Assembly (NCBI RefSeq): GCF_014534745.1
Contig: NZ_JACVVP010000041.1
Span: 1 to 64,000, forward strand
Source: Flammeovirga sp. EKP202
GTDB lineage: Bacteria > Bacteroidota > Bacteroidia > Cytophagales > Flammeovirgaceae
Length of the DNA stretch: 64,000 nucleotides
Reading direction: 5' to 3'
Positions within the stretch are counted from its first letter, which is position 1. Every line of letters begins with the position of its first letter. The position numbers were made by a program, and so were the translations under genes. Positions 17,330 through 26,678 of this stretch are shown here, piece after piece. A model generated the notes under the pieces. The model made no database searches. It saw only the letters and a program-made list of their open reading frames with translations, and was not told where the DNA came from.

Positions 17330-18553
17330 TTATTGAAGAACAATATCGTTTTCTGAAGCCCAAGTAGTGATGTCGTTTTTCTGAATTGCTGCCGCCATCA
17401 TATCGGGAAATAAATCAGGAGTACAAGCAAAAACAGGGATCTTGTTGTCGGCAAAAAACTTTGCATTTTGTTTATCGTACCAAGGGGTGCCATTGTCATC
17501 TAAAGCAAGAAGGCAGATGACTTGAACGCCTGACTCTACAAGTGATAAAGCACGTTTTTTCATTTGTTGTAAATCACCACCTTCACACAAATCAGTGACA
17601 AGAACAAGGATAGTGTCATCAGGTTTTTCAACTAAAGATTCACAATATTGTAGTGCTTTATTAATGTCCGTTCCTCCACCAAGTTGCACGCCGAAAAGTA
17701 AATCAACAGGATCTTCTAATTCTTCAGTAAGATCAGCAATTTGTGTGTCGAAGACTACCATTTTGGTTTTAACATTTGGAAGTGAGGCCATCACTGCTCC
17801 AAAGATTCCCGAGTAAATGACAGATTCACCCATTGAACCACTTTGGTCAAGACATAAAATGATGTCTTTTAATGAGCGTTTTGATTTCTTCCCATAACCC
17901 ACTTTCACCTCAGGAATGATTGTTTTGTATTCCGGTTGATAGTGTTTAAGGTTCTTTTTAATGGTTGCAGGCCAGTTGATCTCATTGTGTCGAGGTCTGA
18001 AACTTCTTGTACTTTTATCTAATGCTCCAGATAAACTTGCAATGGTCTTTTGCTCTAATTTATCCATTAGCTCATCCACTACTTTTTTGACCACCATTCT
18101 AGCAGTTTCTTTTGTCTTCTCAGGAATCAATTTACCCATTTCCATCAGTGAAGCGACCAAATGAACATCAGCTTCGGCTTTTTCCAGAATCTCAGGTTCC
18201 ATGATCATTTTTTCTTTCAGGCGGTCATTTTTCATTGCATCTGCTTGCATGACATTCACCACAGACTGAGGAAAATATTTTCTGATATCACCTAACCACC
18301 TTGCTATTGATGGAGTACCCTTTCCTTTGCCGCCTTTTCGATGCAATTGTTTACCGTTAGGGTTATAATCAAAACTCCCTTTACGTTCAAACTCATATAA
18401 GGCACTCAAAGTTTGATCTAATTCAGTGAGTTCATCAGACAATTGATGTTCTGTTCCATCCGCCTCTTCACCGCCTAGCATTAATCTCCATCGCTCTAAA
18501 TTTTGATGTTTGCTTTCAGGAGTATCCATTGTAATAGCTTTATATTGGTCCAT
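17330..18553 (-). CDS. VWA-domain protein of a MoxR/VWA system (YehP-like)
   Basis: 407 aa, cytoplasmic. The C-terminal half is a von Willebrand factor A domain with an intact metal-binding MIDAS: DQSGSM at about 233-238, GGGTD near 290 and LVTDLCEGGD near 318. The N-terminal half is helical and charged, with a basic GGKGKGTPSIARW segment and a hydrophilic linker. VWA proteins of this type partner MoxR AAA+ ATPases, which remodel or load client proteins. It is the last gene of a six-gene minus-strand operon, 11 bp after the DUF5682 gene. E. coli YehP is the likely counterpart. No signal peptide is present, so this is a cytoplasmic chaperone-type VWA, not a surface adhesin. Confidence 0.9.
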   Translation of the reverse strand: MDQYKAITMDTPESKHQNLERWRLMLGGEEADGTEHQLSDELTELDQTLSALYEFERKGSFDYNPNGKQLHRKGGKGKGTPSIARWLGDIRKYFPQSVVNVMQADAMKNDRLKEKMIMEPEILEKAEADVHLVASLMEMGKLIPEKTKETARMVVKKVVDELMDKLEQKTIASLSGALDKSTRSFRPRHNEINWPATIKKNLKHYQPEYKTIIPEVKVGYGKKSKRSLKDIILCLDQSGSMGESVIYSGIFGAVMASLPNVKTKMVVFDTQIADLTEELEDPVDLLFGVQLGGGTDINKALQYCESLVEKPDDTILVLVTDLCEGGDLQQMKKRALSLVESGVQVICLLALDDNGTPWYDKQNAKFFADNKIPVFACTPDLFPDMMAAAIQKNDITTWASENDIVLQ

Positions 18554-18564
18554 GTTTTTTAAAT

Positions 18565-20820
18565 TTAAATACCCATCAATTCACTTAACACGGGTAGGAT
18601 TTGATCAGCTCTCTCTTGATCGAAATCTCTGTTTTCGTTCTCATCAGTAAACGCTTCAGAAGAAGCTATTCCTCTTTTGGCTTTTTGACCAATTTGAAAA
18701 CGATCTTCAGGTTCAAATTGTGAAAAAGCTCTCCTTAACATTGGTAACATTTCAACAAAAATAGCCTTTGAAAGAGATCCTACCCAAGTATAAAGTAAGT
18801 TCCAAAGATGGTTGTCATAGATAAGAATACTAGCATTTCCTCTTAAGAAACCTTCAATCCAAGACGCTACATTTTGAGGAGGATTACCAATAGATAAAGA
18901 AGTGGAAATTTCTTTTTCAGTTACCTCTTGTGAAAGAAATTGAGCATCAGAAAGTAAACGGCAAGTGCAACCTCTAATAATAGGATGAACACCTGATGAT
19001 TGCATTACTTTATGTAAAGCTTGATACCACTGAGCCGTTAATTCTTTATCTTGATAGATTCTAACAGCATTATTGACATCCAAAATCAAGTTGAACATCT
19101 TATTGGAGTTCTCTTCATCCAATTGATAACAAGCATTCGGTAAGTTGATGTAAACCTTGATCAATAAATTCTCAACGATATTACTCAAAACCGTGAGATC
19201 AGACTTTCTCACATTACCATACCTACTTAGATCTACTAGTTGTGGTAATGCGGACATCAAATCCTTGACATCAGAAGAAATGGCAGAAAGCTCATTAATT
19301 CTACCTAAAGTAAATTCTATGGCTTTGAAAAGTTCAGCGGGAATACATGCTTTGAGTAATGAAGCTGCATTAGAAATCTCTTTGAGTTGTTTAGCCTCTT
19401 CAATCACTTTACTTTGAGTAGCCGTTTCAATCGAATTTCCTAAGTAAGCATGTTCAATGATTTTGACCATAATCTCAGGTTTCCATTTTAATAACCAAAG
19501 CTCTTTAAATGTACCCTTTGATGCCGCATACGTTTTTTGAGCCCAAGGTACTTCAAGCAATTCTAATCTATGGAAGAAGATACTTTTATTGAGATCATTT
19601 TCTTTACGAAGATCCAGTTTTACTTCTTTGGCGAGGTCATTTAATTTCAGTCTGTATTTTTTTACCCACTTCTCAAAATCCTCTTGTAATGGAACTTTTG
19701 GAACCGCATCAGGAACTTCACCAATTTTCTCAGCCAGTACTAATTGTTCTTCAATCAATTCCATTTTGATTTCATCTCCCATACACATCACAGACAAAAC
19801 CGCCTCATCTAAAGCTTGTTTATTGACAAAAGAATGCCCTCTTAAAGCCGCTAATGCTACTGCAAGTTTGTAAGCCTCCATGATATGAGCTGTAGACATA
19901 TCTATGTCTTTCTTACGGTAGGTATGGGCTACTTTGGTGAGCCAGTTGACTTCAATGTCATTCTTGGTTTCCCATTGATGTTCATACCAACCTGGCGATG
20001 TGATACCTGCTCCATACCCCGAAGTGTAGCTCAACCTTGAGTTGGTCCATGGAATCCATGTAGATGAAACTTTGAGCTTACGTTTCGGGACGGTTTTTAG
20101 TATTTTATTATCCTTTTTAGAATCAGAGAAATCGTCTTTCAAAGCAGGTGCATGCCAAGCACCACATACTATTGCAATTGTTTGGTGCATTTCGTTTTTG
20201 GCTTCGCGAATAATATTTCGCATATAAGCTTCACGGATTTCATTTTCAACCTCCATTGTAGATGGAATACCTTCTTCACGTAAAGCTTCCATTGCATACA
20301 TTACCGCTTCAAAATGTTCTTCAGATGAACTAGCGTTTTGTTCAAACTGCTGATCCCACCATTCTTCAGAATTAGAATACCCTACAGCATCAGCCAAATA
20401 GCTCAATGGATCAGTGACGATTGATTTCGGTTCTTTCTCGAACATTTCATCTTCATTACCCTCCTCCAGTTTTTTAAGAAATTCTTCTTCTTTCTTTTTC
20501 TCCATCAAAAAAGAAGCTGCAGCAGGTAGATCCATTGCCCTTACTTCTACATTATTTTTTTGTCCATAATTAATGGTAATCCATTCAGGAGAATAAGAAG
20601 CGAAAGGGTAAAAACAAGATTGTTTGGGATCAGCAGTGTTATATACCAGCAAAGCCAATGGAGGTTTGAAAGTTTTTTGATCCACTATTTTAAAGAGTTC
20701 ACTCACTTCAGGAGGACCTTCTACCAAAATAAGGTCAGGTTGAAGTCTTTCTAACTCCTTTTGTACTTGCTTGGCTGAACCAACACCATGATGTCTTATG
20801 CCTAAAATATGTATACTCAT
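18565..20820 (-). CDS. DUF5682 protein (TIKI/TraB-like N-terminus) of the MoxR/VWA operon
   Basis: 751 aa from the ATG at 20820 (MSIHILGIRHHG). An in-frame ATG 12 bp upstream would overlap the preceding gene and adds only MRNK. The N-terminal 250 residues resemble the TIKI/TraB/ChaN-like fold: GIRHHG near residue 7, LVEGPPE near 36, an acidic helix-rich centre with DPLSYLADAVGY, REAYMRNII, and GAWHAP near 218. The conserved His, Glu and Arg motifs suggest a metal-dependent hydrolase or peptidase activity. That is a family-level guess. The rest is helical with no known motif. The gene starts 1 bp after the DUF4132 gene ends, so the two are translationally linked. The likely E. coli relative is YehM. 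Confidence 0.85.
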   Translation of the reverse strand: MSIHILGIRHHGVGSAKQVQKELERLQPDLILVEGPPEVSELFKIVDQKTFKPPLALLVYNTADPKQSCFYPFASYSPEWITINYGQKNNVEVRAMDLPAAASFLMEKKKEEEFLKKLEEGNEDEMFEKEPKSIVTDPLSYLADAVGYSNSEEWWDQQFEQNASSSEEHFEAVMYAMEALREEGIPSTMEVENEIREAYMRNIIREAKNEMHQTIAIVCGAWHAPALKDDFSDSKKDNKILKTVPKRKLKVSSTWIPWTNSRLSYTSGYGAGITSPGWYEHQWETKNDIEVNWLTKVAHTYRKKDIDMSTAHIMEAYKLAVALAALRGHSFVNKQALDEAVLSVMCMGDEIKMELIEEQLVLAEKIGEVPDAVPKVPLQEDFEKWVKKYRLKLNDLAKEVKLDLRKENDLNKSIFFHRLELLEVPWAQKTYAASKGTFKELWLLKWKPEIMVKIIEHAYLGNSIETATQSKVIEEAKQLKEISNAASLLKACIPAELFKAIEFTLGRINELSAISSDVKDLMSALPQLVDLSRYGNVRKSDLTVLSNIVENLLIKVYINLPNACYQLDEENSNKMFNLILDVNNAVRIYQDKELTAQWYQALHKVMQSSGVHPIIRGCTCRLLSDAQFLSQEVTEKEISTSLSIGNPPQNVASWIEGFLRGNASILIYDNHLWNLLYTWVGSLSKAIFVEMLPMLRRAFSQFEPEDRFQIGQKAKRGIASSEAFTDENENRDFDQERADQILPVLSELMGI

Positions 20821-20821
20821 C

Positions 20822-23800
20822 TTATTTCGCATCTAATAATTCTTGCATGTCTGCCATCACTTCTGAAAAAAATACAGGAGGAACATCTTTTAAGGTTAGC
20901 ATATTTTTGTGCTCTGTTGAATAATAATACTGTCCTTTTCTAGTGAAATAGATATCACCTATAAATGCATCATTTTCAGTATAAAACATAGCAGGTCCCG
21001 AGATATTAGGGTGGGCAACCACATCTTCGGTAGAATGTTCTTTTGAAAAGTCTGCAGCACCACCATCTGAAGCTTCTTTTCTCCAAAGTTTCTTTTCTAA
21101 TCTGCTGATTACAAATGGAGCTCCTTTGGGAACCTTTTTGTCTTTGAATAAGCTTGTCACATTTCCATTCAATTCAGCAGTGTTAGGTTTGAAGACTTTT
21201 CTTTCAAGTAGTGGGAAAACGGTTTTGATATCATTCTCATACACTAATGTTTCCCAAGCAGAAAGTTGTTCATCAGATAAATAAATAGGGTGGAGGATAC
21301 TTATAAAATGATCCTCTTCTAACTCAATTTCTTCACCTTCAGCGTTGTAAAAACACATGTCTTCATCACAATAAAAACTATCTACAAAGGCTCCATTTTT
21401 ATCAAATACACTCCACAATAACTTATTGGCATACACAAATAAAATAGGGTTATTTAAAAAGTATTCTAACCAATTTTCGCTTTTCCATCTTCTTTCCTCA
21501 ACTAAATACCTTTCTAGTCGAAGTGTTTGTCCTTTTACAGCTTCTCTAATTCCTTTTTCAATTTCTTTTAATTCTTTTTTGGTTTCAGGTGAAGTTGCTT
21601 TTGGAATTGATTTTCTGAATTTGTTGTCTTCATTAAGGAAATTGAGTTTAAAATCTGAATTAATAAAAGCTCTGTATTCTTCTCCTTCAACCTCAAAAGC
21701 CTTAAAATTATCTTCAAAATCAAAGTTAGGGATAATCCGATCCGCAAGTTCATCTAATGTTATGTTCAGTTCATTAGCTGCAACAGTGAGTGATTCTTGA
21801 GCTACTTTAGAAAGTGCAGGTTTCTTGTTGATCATTTTTCTATATACCTGATCAATAATTCGTAAAGCCTTGTTCGTGCTCACCATAGCTAACGCTCCTA
21901 AAATGTATTCGCACATTTTCACACGACGTTCCTTTAAACTTTGATTAAAAAGCGTATTCAAAGTTGAAGTCACAGCATCTCCACCCATTAAGCCTGCAAG
22001 AGTAAGATAATACTTTAGTTTAGGATCAGCATTGGTTTCTTTGAAAGTTTGAATTAAAACCTTGGCAAACTTTCCACACTTTTCTTTATCTAAAATTTGA
22101 ATCAACTGCTTCGCTTCAATATCGGAATTCATTCCTTTTGCTCTTTTAACTCTGTAGAAAAGAAAACGAATGGCATTATTGTCTAACGGTCCTCCATCTT
22201 GATAGAATAATTTAGGTAGTTTTTCTTCATCTAAGTATTTTTCAGACCATTTTGATAGTTTTTTACGATTAGAAGCAGCTTCAATCATTTTCTTGACTTC
22301 TAGTTTAGTAAATGGAGAATTGAATCTTATATCTTGTATTTTCTCCAAAATGCTATCTCTTGAATCATCGTTTTTTTCAAAATCAACAATACTGGCAAGA
22401 GCAATAAATGAATCTTCTCCTTCTACTTTACTAAGAACTTGAACTGCAACAGAGCGTTCTTTGGCTTTTTTGCTTTTTGAAAATTCAATACTCATTGCGA
22501 CTCCTTTTTGTGATTGCCCAATCAAAGAGCAAATAGATTCTGTCGCATCTTTGAGAGTGGAAGAAAAAGCGAATAGAAATAAATCATCTATTACATCATC
22601 AAACTGAAGTTCAGATATTGCTTTAGTGAAATTTACAAAGTAATGCCTTTCATTTTTGTAAGTGTTTTTATCTTTTTTGAGGCCTTCTAAAAGGAGTGGT
22701 AGACTCTCTTGTCCAAACTGTTCTTGAATAAATTTGAAGAGATGGCCAGGTAAAAAGGAGCTATCCTTGAAAAAAGTTGAGATGCGTTTTAATGCAGCTT
22801 TTTCATCAAGTTTTATTAAATATTCGAAGTAGGTATGAAGTAGAGGTTGAGTAGTACTAGCATAATGATGACGATGTTCTGCACCCTGATATTTAGTAAG
22901 TTGATTTGTCAAATAACTTTCACCCAATTGTTGAATTACATGATCATTATTGTAATCCATTAGGTGCTTATTCATTAGTAATACTAAACTAAGTTTTTCA
23001 GCAATGTGAATACTGTCATCTTTCAAAAAGAGTTCAATAAATAGATTAGAATAGTAATCTTTATCTATTTTCAAGCATAACGATACAACATCGAATTCAA
23101 TAATTTGGTCATAATAACTCTCTTTTTTCTTTGAAATATCTTCAATTGAATTTTTTAGTAATGTTGGGAAATAATTTGAAAGAAAATAAGTTAGTTCAAC
23201 TTTTAGTTTAGAGTTATAGGTTTGTGATAATATAAAATTAATAATATTGTGGATAAGCTCAGTTTTGGGATTTTCCTTAACATACGCCATAATAAGTTTT
23301 CCATGATTAGAAAGTGGAATCTTATCATCAATTAAATCATTAATAATTTTTTCATTTTCCATTGAAGTATATTCAAAAAAGAAACAATTTCCATATTTAA
23401 AAAATACAGTGTAAAACATTTCATTCTCAGAATATCCTAATGATAACATGTAATTTACTGCTTCCAATGCTTCGTCTGTATTCTTGGAAGAGGTTATATA
23501 TTGGAAATATTGTCGTATATGATATTCATCAACAAGAAGTTGGACTGTTTTTTTATTAAAAATGGATGATAAAAAGTTATATTGTTGAAGCACCCAATTC
23601 AATTCATGTTTTTGAATACTATCACTAATAACATTTCTAACATATCTACGAACTTCATAAGAAGGGTTGAGTTTGAGATCTGAAAAAAACGGCTCTTCCA
23701 GTCCTTTATTTTTCAGAATATGATCGGCACATATTTGAATGTTTTTTATTTCTAGATGTTTTTCATAATCATCTTTAAAATGATTATTACTTGCTTTCAA

Positions 23801-23863
23801 TTCTGTTATGAATTGATCTGTAAAGAGGTGGAAATGCTTTTCTAATGTTGTCGTATTATCCAT
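20822..23863 (-). CDS. DUF4132 protein (YehI/MolR-like) of the MoxR/VWA operon
   Basis: 1013 aa, cytoplasmic, highly helical with HEAT-like repeats over the first 650 residues. The C-terminal third carries the DUF4132 pattern: RLERYLVEERRW, then WLEYFLNNPILFVYANKLLW, a short acidic strand pair (CDEDMCFYNAEGEEIEL) and FISILHPIYL followed by W. Family members are usually preceded by a WGR domain in enterobacterial YehI. I see none here. It sits between the AAA+ gene (46 bp gap) and the DUF5682 gene (1 bp gap). The large helical repeat protein is a plausible scaffold or client-recognition part of the ATPase machine. The older E. coli name MolR for the homolog does not establish a molybdate role. 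Confidence 0.88.
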   Translation of the reverse strand: MDNTTTLEKHFHLFTDQFITELKASNNHFKDDYEKHLEIKNIQICADHILKNKGLEEPFFSDLKLNPSYEVRRYVRNVISDSIQKHELNWVLQQYNFLSSIFNKKTVQLLVDEYHIRQYFQYITSSKNTDEALEAVNYMLSLGYSENEMFYTVFFKYGNCFFFEYTSMENEKIINDLIDDKIPLSNHGKLIMAYVKENPKTELIHNIINFILSQTYNSKLKVELTYFLSNYFPTLLKNSIEDISKKKESYYDQIIEFDVVSLCLKIDKDYYSNLFIELFLKDDSIHIAEKLSLVLLMNKHLMDYNNDHVIQQLGESYLTNQLTKYQGAEHRHHYASTTQPLLHTYFEYLIKLDEKAALKRISTFFKDSSFLPGHLFKFIQEQFGQESLPLLLEGLKKDKNTYKNERHYFVNFTKAISELQFDDVIDDLFLFAFSSTLKDATESICSLIGQSQKGVAMSIEFSKSKKAKERSVAVQVLSKVEGEDSFIALASIVDFEKNDDSRDSILEKIQDIRFNSPFTKLEVKKMIEAASNRKKLSKWSEKYLDEEKLPKLFYQDGGPLDNNAIRFLFYRVKRAKGMNSDIEAKQLIQILDKEKCGKFAKVLIQTFKETNADPKLKYYLTLAGLMGGDAVTSTLNTLFNQSLKERRVKMCEYILGALAMVSTNKALRIIDQVYRKMINKKPALSKVAQESLTVAANELNITLDELADRIIPNFDFEDNFKAFEVEGEEYRAFINSDFKLNFLNEDNKFRKSIPKATSPETKKELKEIEKGIREAVKGQTLRLERYLVEERRWKSENWLEYFLNNPILFVYANKLLWSVFDKNGAFVDSFYCDEDMCFYNAEGEEIELEEDHFISILHPIYLSDEQLSAWETLVYENDIKTVFPLLERKVFKPNTAELNGNVTSLFKDKKVPKGAPFVISRLEKKLWRKEASDGGAADFSKEHSTEDVVAHPNISGPAMFYTENDAFIGDIYFTRKGQYYYSTEHKNMLTLKDVPPVFFSEVMADMQELLDAK

Positions 23864-23909
23864 TTTTATATTGATTAATAGTGTTACTTTAAGTTTGATG
23901 GGATAAAAA

Positions 23910-24992
23910 TTATAACGACAACTCCTTACAAGCTCTATAAATGTCGCTCCACTCTTTTCTTGGTTTCACAATTACTTCAAGGTATTCATTCCAGACAGTA
24001 GCATCTTGAACAGGGTCTTTGACAATGGCACCGATTAAGCCTGATGCAATGTCATGAGCATTTAAAGTTCCATCTCCAAAATGAGCAGCAAGAGATAAAC
24101 CATTGTTGACAACAGAGATAGCTTCGGCTGTACTAACAGTACTTGTTGGGGTTTTGATTTTTGTGCGACCATCTTCTGTAACACCATTTCGAAGTTCTCT
24201 AAAAATACTAACCACCCTCTGAATTTCTTTTAAAGTAGGTTCTGCTGCAGGTAAACCTAAGGATTTGATAGATGAAGAAACCCTGCTTTGAACAATATTG
24301 ATTTCCTCTTTTGCCGTAGCAGGAACAGGAAGAATAACGGTATTAAAGCGTCTTTTTAAAGCAGAAGAAAGTTCATTCACACCTTTGTCTCTGTTGTTGG
24401 CTGTTGCAATGATATTGAATCCGCCTACAGCTTGAATTTCCGTATTCAATTCTGGAATCGGCATTGCTTTTTCTGATAAAACGGTCAGTAAAGTATCTTG
24501 AACATCAGAAGGAATACGAGTTAACTCTTCTATTCTTGCAATTTTACCATTTTTCATCGCTCGCATCATTGGAGTTTCGACCAATGCACTTTCTGTAGGT
24601 CCTTCTGCAAGTAATTTTGCATAATTCCATCCATAGCGAATGGCTTCTTCTGAAGTTCCAGCAGTACCTTGTATCAACATTGTAGAATCTCCAGTGACTG
24701 CCGCCGTAATATGTTCTGATACCCAAGATTTTGCTGTACCAGGAATTCCATATAACAATAAAGCTCTATCTGTCGTCAATGTGGCTACTGCAATTTCCAT
24801 TAGCCTTTGGTTACCAATATATTTTGGGGTGATTTCAAAACCATTATCTAGTTTTCCTCCCATTAGATATTTTACAACAGCCTGCGGTGATAATTCCCAG
24901 TTGGTAGGGCGATGGGCTTTATCTTGATTTCTTAATGCTTCTAATTCTTCTGCAAATTGTTGCTCTGCGTGTTGTCTTAATACTGTACTCAT
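23910..24992 (-). CDS. MoxR-family AAA+ ATPase (YehL-like)
   Basis: 360 aa from the ATG at 24992 (MSTVLRQHAEQQ); an upstream in-frame ATG at 25028 would butt against the preceding gene and adds 12 polar residues. Walker A is GIPGTAKS (82-89), Walker B region ARIEELTR (152-159), sensor 1 ATANN (196-200), and the arginine pair in ALKRRFN (214-215) follows. The GIPGTAKS/EELTR combination is typical of the MoxR branch that works with VWA proteins. It likely hydrolyses ATP to remodel a client presented by the DUF4132/DUF5691/SWIM proteins. It is the central enzyme of the operon. ATPase activity is certain by motif; the client is unknown. Confidence 0.95.
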   Translation of the reverse strand: MSTVLRQHAEQQFAEELEALRNQDKAHRPTNWELSPQAVVKYLMGGKLDNGFEITPKYIGNQRLMEIAVATLTTDRALLLYGIPGTAKSWVSEHITAAVTGDSTMLIQGTAGTSEEAIRYGWNYAKLLAEGPTESALVETPMMRAMKNGKIARIEELTRIPSDVQDTLLTVLSEKAMPIPELNTEIQAVGGFNIIATANNRDKGVNELSSALKRRFNTVILPVPATAKEEINIVQSRVSSSIKSLGLPAAEPTLKEIQRVVSIFRELRNGVTEDGRTKIKTPTSTVSTAEAISVVNNGLSLAAHFGDGTLNAHDIASGLIGAIVKDPVQDATVWNEYLEVIVKPRKEWSDIYRACKELSL

Positions 24993-25028
24993 TTTTGTAA
25001 TATTTTTAGGTTGATTATTATGTCTCAA

Positions 25029-26678
25029 TTATTTTGTAACAAACTCTTTTTCTTCTTCCAAAAGAGCTCGAATTTCAATCACTTCTTTGATGGGAATGTA
25101 GATTTTATTTTTCCATACTTGTAAAGACTCTTGGTATCGTCCTTCATCAATTTTATAACTAGGTTTTCTTTGCTCTTCTTTCTTATTAAGAATTTCTAAC
25201 TCTCCAAGTAGGTCTTTAGAAAGTATCAGCCCCAGTGCATCTGTACTATTTCTATAATTCCATTTTTCAGGTTTACCATGAATTTTCTGAAGTAACTTTT
25301 TACTCAAATCATAAGAAAAGTTTAGGTCTGGAATTTCAGAACCATAATTACAGATGAGGTCAATAGTGGTATTGTAAATGTTATTTTTAATGATCAAATC
25401 TTCAATACCCTCTGATGAAACTGAGAGTAAAATATCTTTTAACTCATAATCGTTATAATTCCTTTTTTCAATAAAAGCTTGAACAAGCTGGACGGAACTT
25501 TTGGTTTTATTAAACTTCACCTTATGAGTGAGTTCATTAATGAAAATAGATTCGGTGCCATCACTGTATCTTACTTTTTGTTGTAGTTCTTTACTATCAA
25601 AAAGGCAGTTGATAATATGTGTTTCCTTTGTCTTTAAAGCATCCGCAAAAGCTTGGAACGAAATATATTGAATAAAATAAGCCATCCAGCATTCTTCTTT
25701 TGTAGAATGATGATGAGCCATGAACCCATCAGTTCCCAGACCGTATTTTTGCAACATATTTTTCTCATTCCAGAAGCCGTCAAGTTGTTCCTTAGGAAAG
25801 TTGAGCTTCCATTTTAGTTTGCTTATTAGAGCTCGTTTAGTAAAAAGAGGAACTAGTTGTTGTAATGTTTCTTGGCTTAATTTTGAGGAAGGGAACATTA
25901 ATAATATCTTAGAAAGAATAGCTCTACCTTCTCTACGTTTTTCTTTCTCAGTTTCTATAAACTTATATTCTCCATTATAAAGATCTTCTAGGAAAGGAAC
26001 TAGTTCTTCTGATGGATTTTCATAAATGCTATTCAACAAAGAAACTTTACTGTTCAACGTTTCTTGATGCCAAGTTTCTTCGAGAAGTGCAATGGCTTTT
26101 AAAACATCTTCTTCTAAAAGCGTCTCTAAAAAGGCTTTTCGTTGGGTCATTTTTCCCGTATACCATTCTTCCTCACTAATAGGTTGTTGGATCCAGTTAT
26201 TATTTATTTGGTGGAATTGGACGCAAGCTTTCAGAGAGTTTTTAGAAAGTACTTTTGTGATCTTATCTTTCAATGCAACTCCTTTTCTTTCACCAAACTT
26301 GACAAGTTCTTTAAATAAAGGATATCCCACTATTTGCCCCTCATTGATAATACAATCCAACCATAAGTGGATCAATTTGGTCTTCGTAAATGAAGTATCA
26401 AGGTTATTAATTCTACTAAAAATTAACTCCATATTATGTGGGATTTCAGGACGGCCTTCTTCTACGAAGTCTGTAACGACATCACCATCATATTTCCGGG
26501 CAATTTCACCACTTTCATAATAATATTGCCCTAAAGATAAGGCCATTAGAAAGTAGTTTTCTCTGTCTTCATCATTTACTTTTTCAAGTTGTTTCATTAA
26601 GTTTTCAGGAAGCAGTTCTTTTTGAATAGACTTGCGTTCTGTTCCTAAAAATCCCGTTTCTACAAGTTGCTTCCACAT
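25029..26678 (-). CDS. DUF5691 protein of the MoxR/VWA operon
   Basis: 549 aa, cytoplasmic, all-helical HEAT-like. The N-terminus WKQLVETGFLGTERKS fits the DUF5691 hallmark 'L...alLGTeR'. No catalytic motif is visible. Its ATG at 26678 shares one base with the stop of the SWIM gene, a translationally coupled junction. DUF5691 genes are regularly found beside SWIM, MoxR and VWA genes; an adaptor or scaffold role is inferred from this. The middle (about 300-340, MAHHHSTKEECW) holds a His/Cys cluster of uncertain meaning. Confidence 0.85.
   Translation of the reverse strand: MWKQLVETGFLGTERKSIQKELLPENLMKQLEKVNDEDRENYFLMALSLGQYYYESGEIARKYDGDVVTDFVEEGRPEIPHNMELIFSRINNLDTSFTKTKLIHLWLDCIINEGQIVGYPLFKELVKFGERKGVALKDKITKVLSKNSLKACVQFHQINNNWIQQPISEEEWYTGKMTQRKAFLETLLEEDVLKAIALLEETWHQETLNSKVSLLNSIYENPSEELVPFLEDLYNGEYKFIETEKEKRREGRAILSKILLMFPSSKLSQETLQQLVPLFTKRALISKLKWKLNFPKEQLDGFWNEKNMLQKYGLGTDGFMAHHHSTKEECWMAYFIQYISFQAFADALKTKETHIINCLFDSKELQQKVRYSDGTESIFINELTHKVKFNKTKSSVQLVQAFIEKRNYNDYELKDILLSVSSEGIEDLIIKNNIYNTTIDLICNYGSEIPDLNFSYDLSKKLLQKIHGKPEKWNYRNSTDALGLILSKDLLGELEILNKKEEQRKPSYKIDEGRYQESLQVWKNKIYIPIKEVIEIRALLEEEKEFVTK

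Noticed and set aside
21426-21800. 124-aa plus-strand frame opposite the DUF4132 gene
   Set aside because: Ser/Leu-rich antisense shadow of a conserved C-terminal region; no independent evidence.
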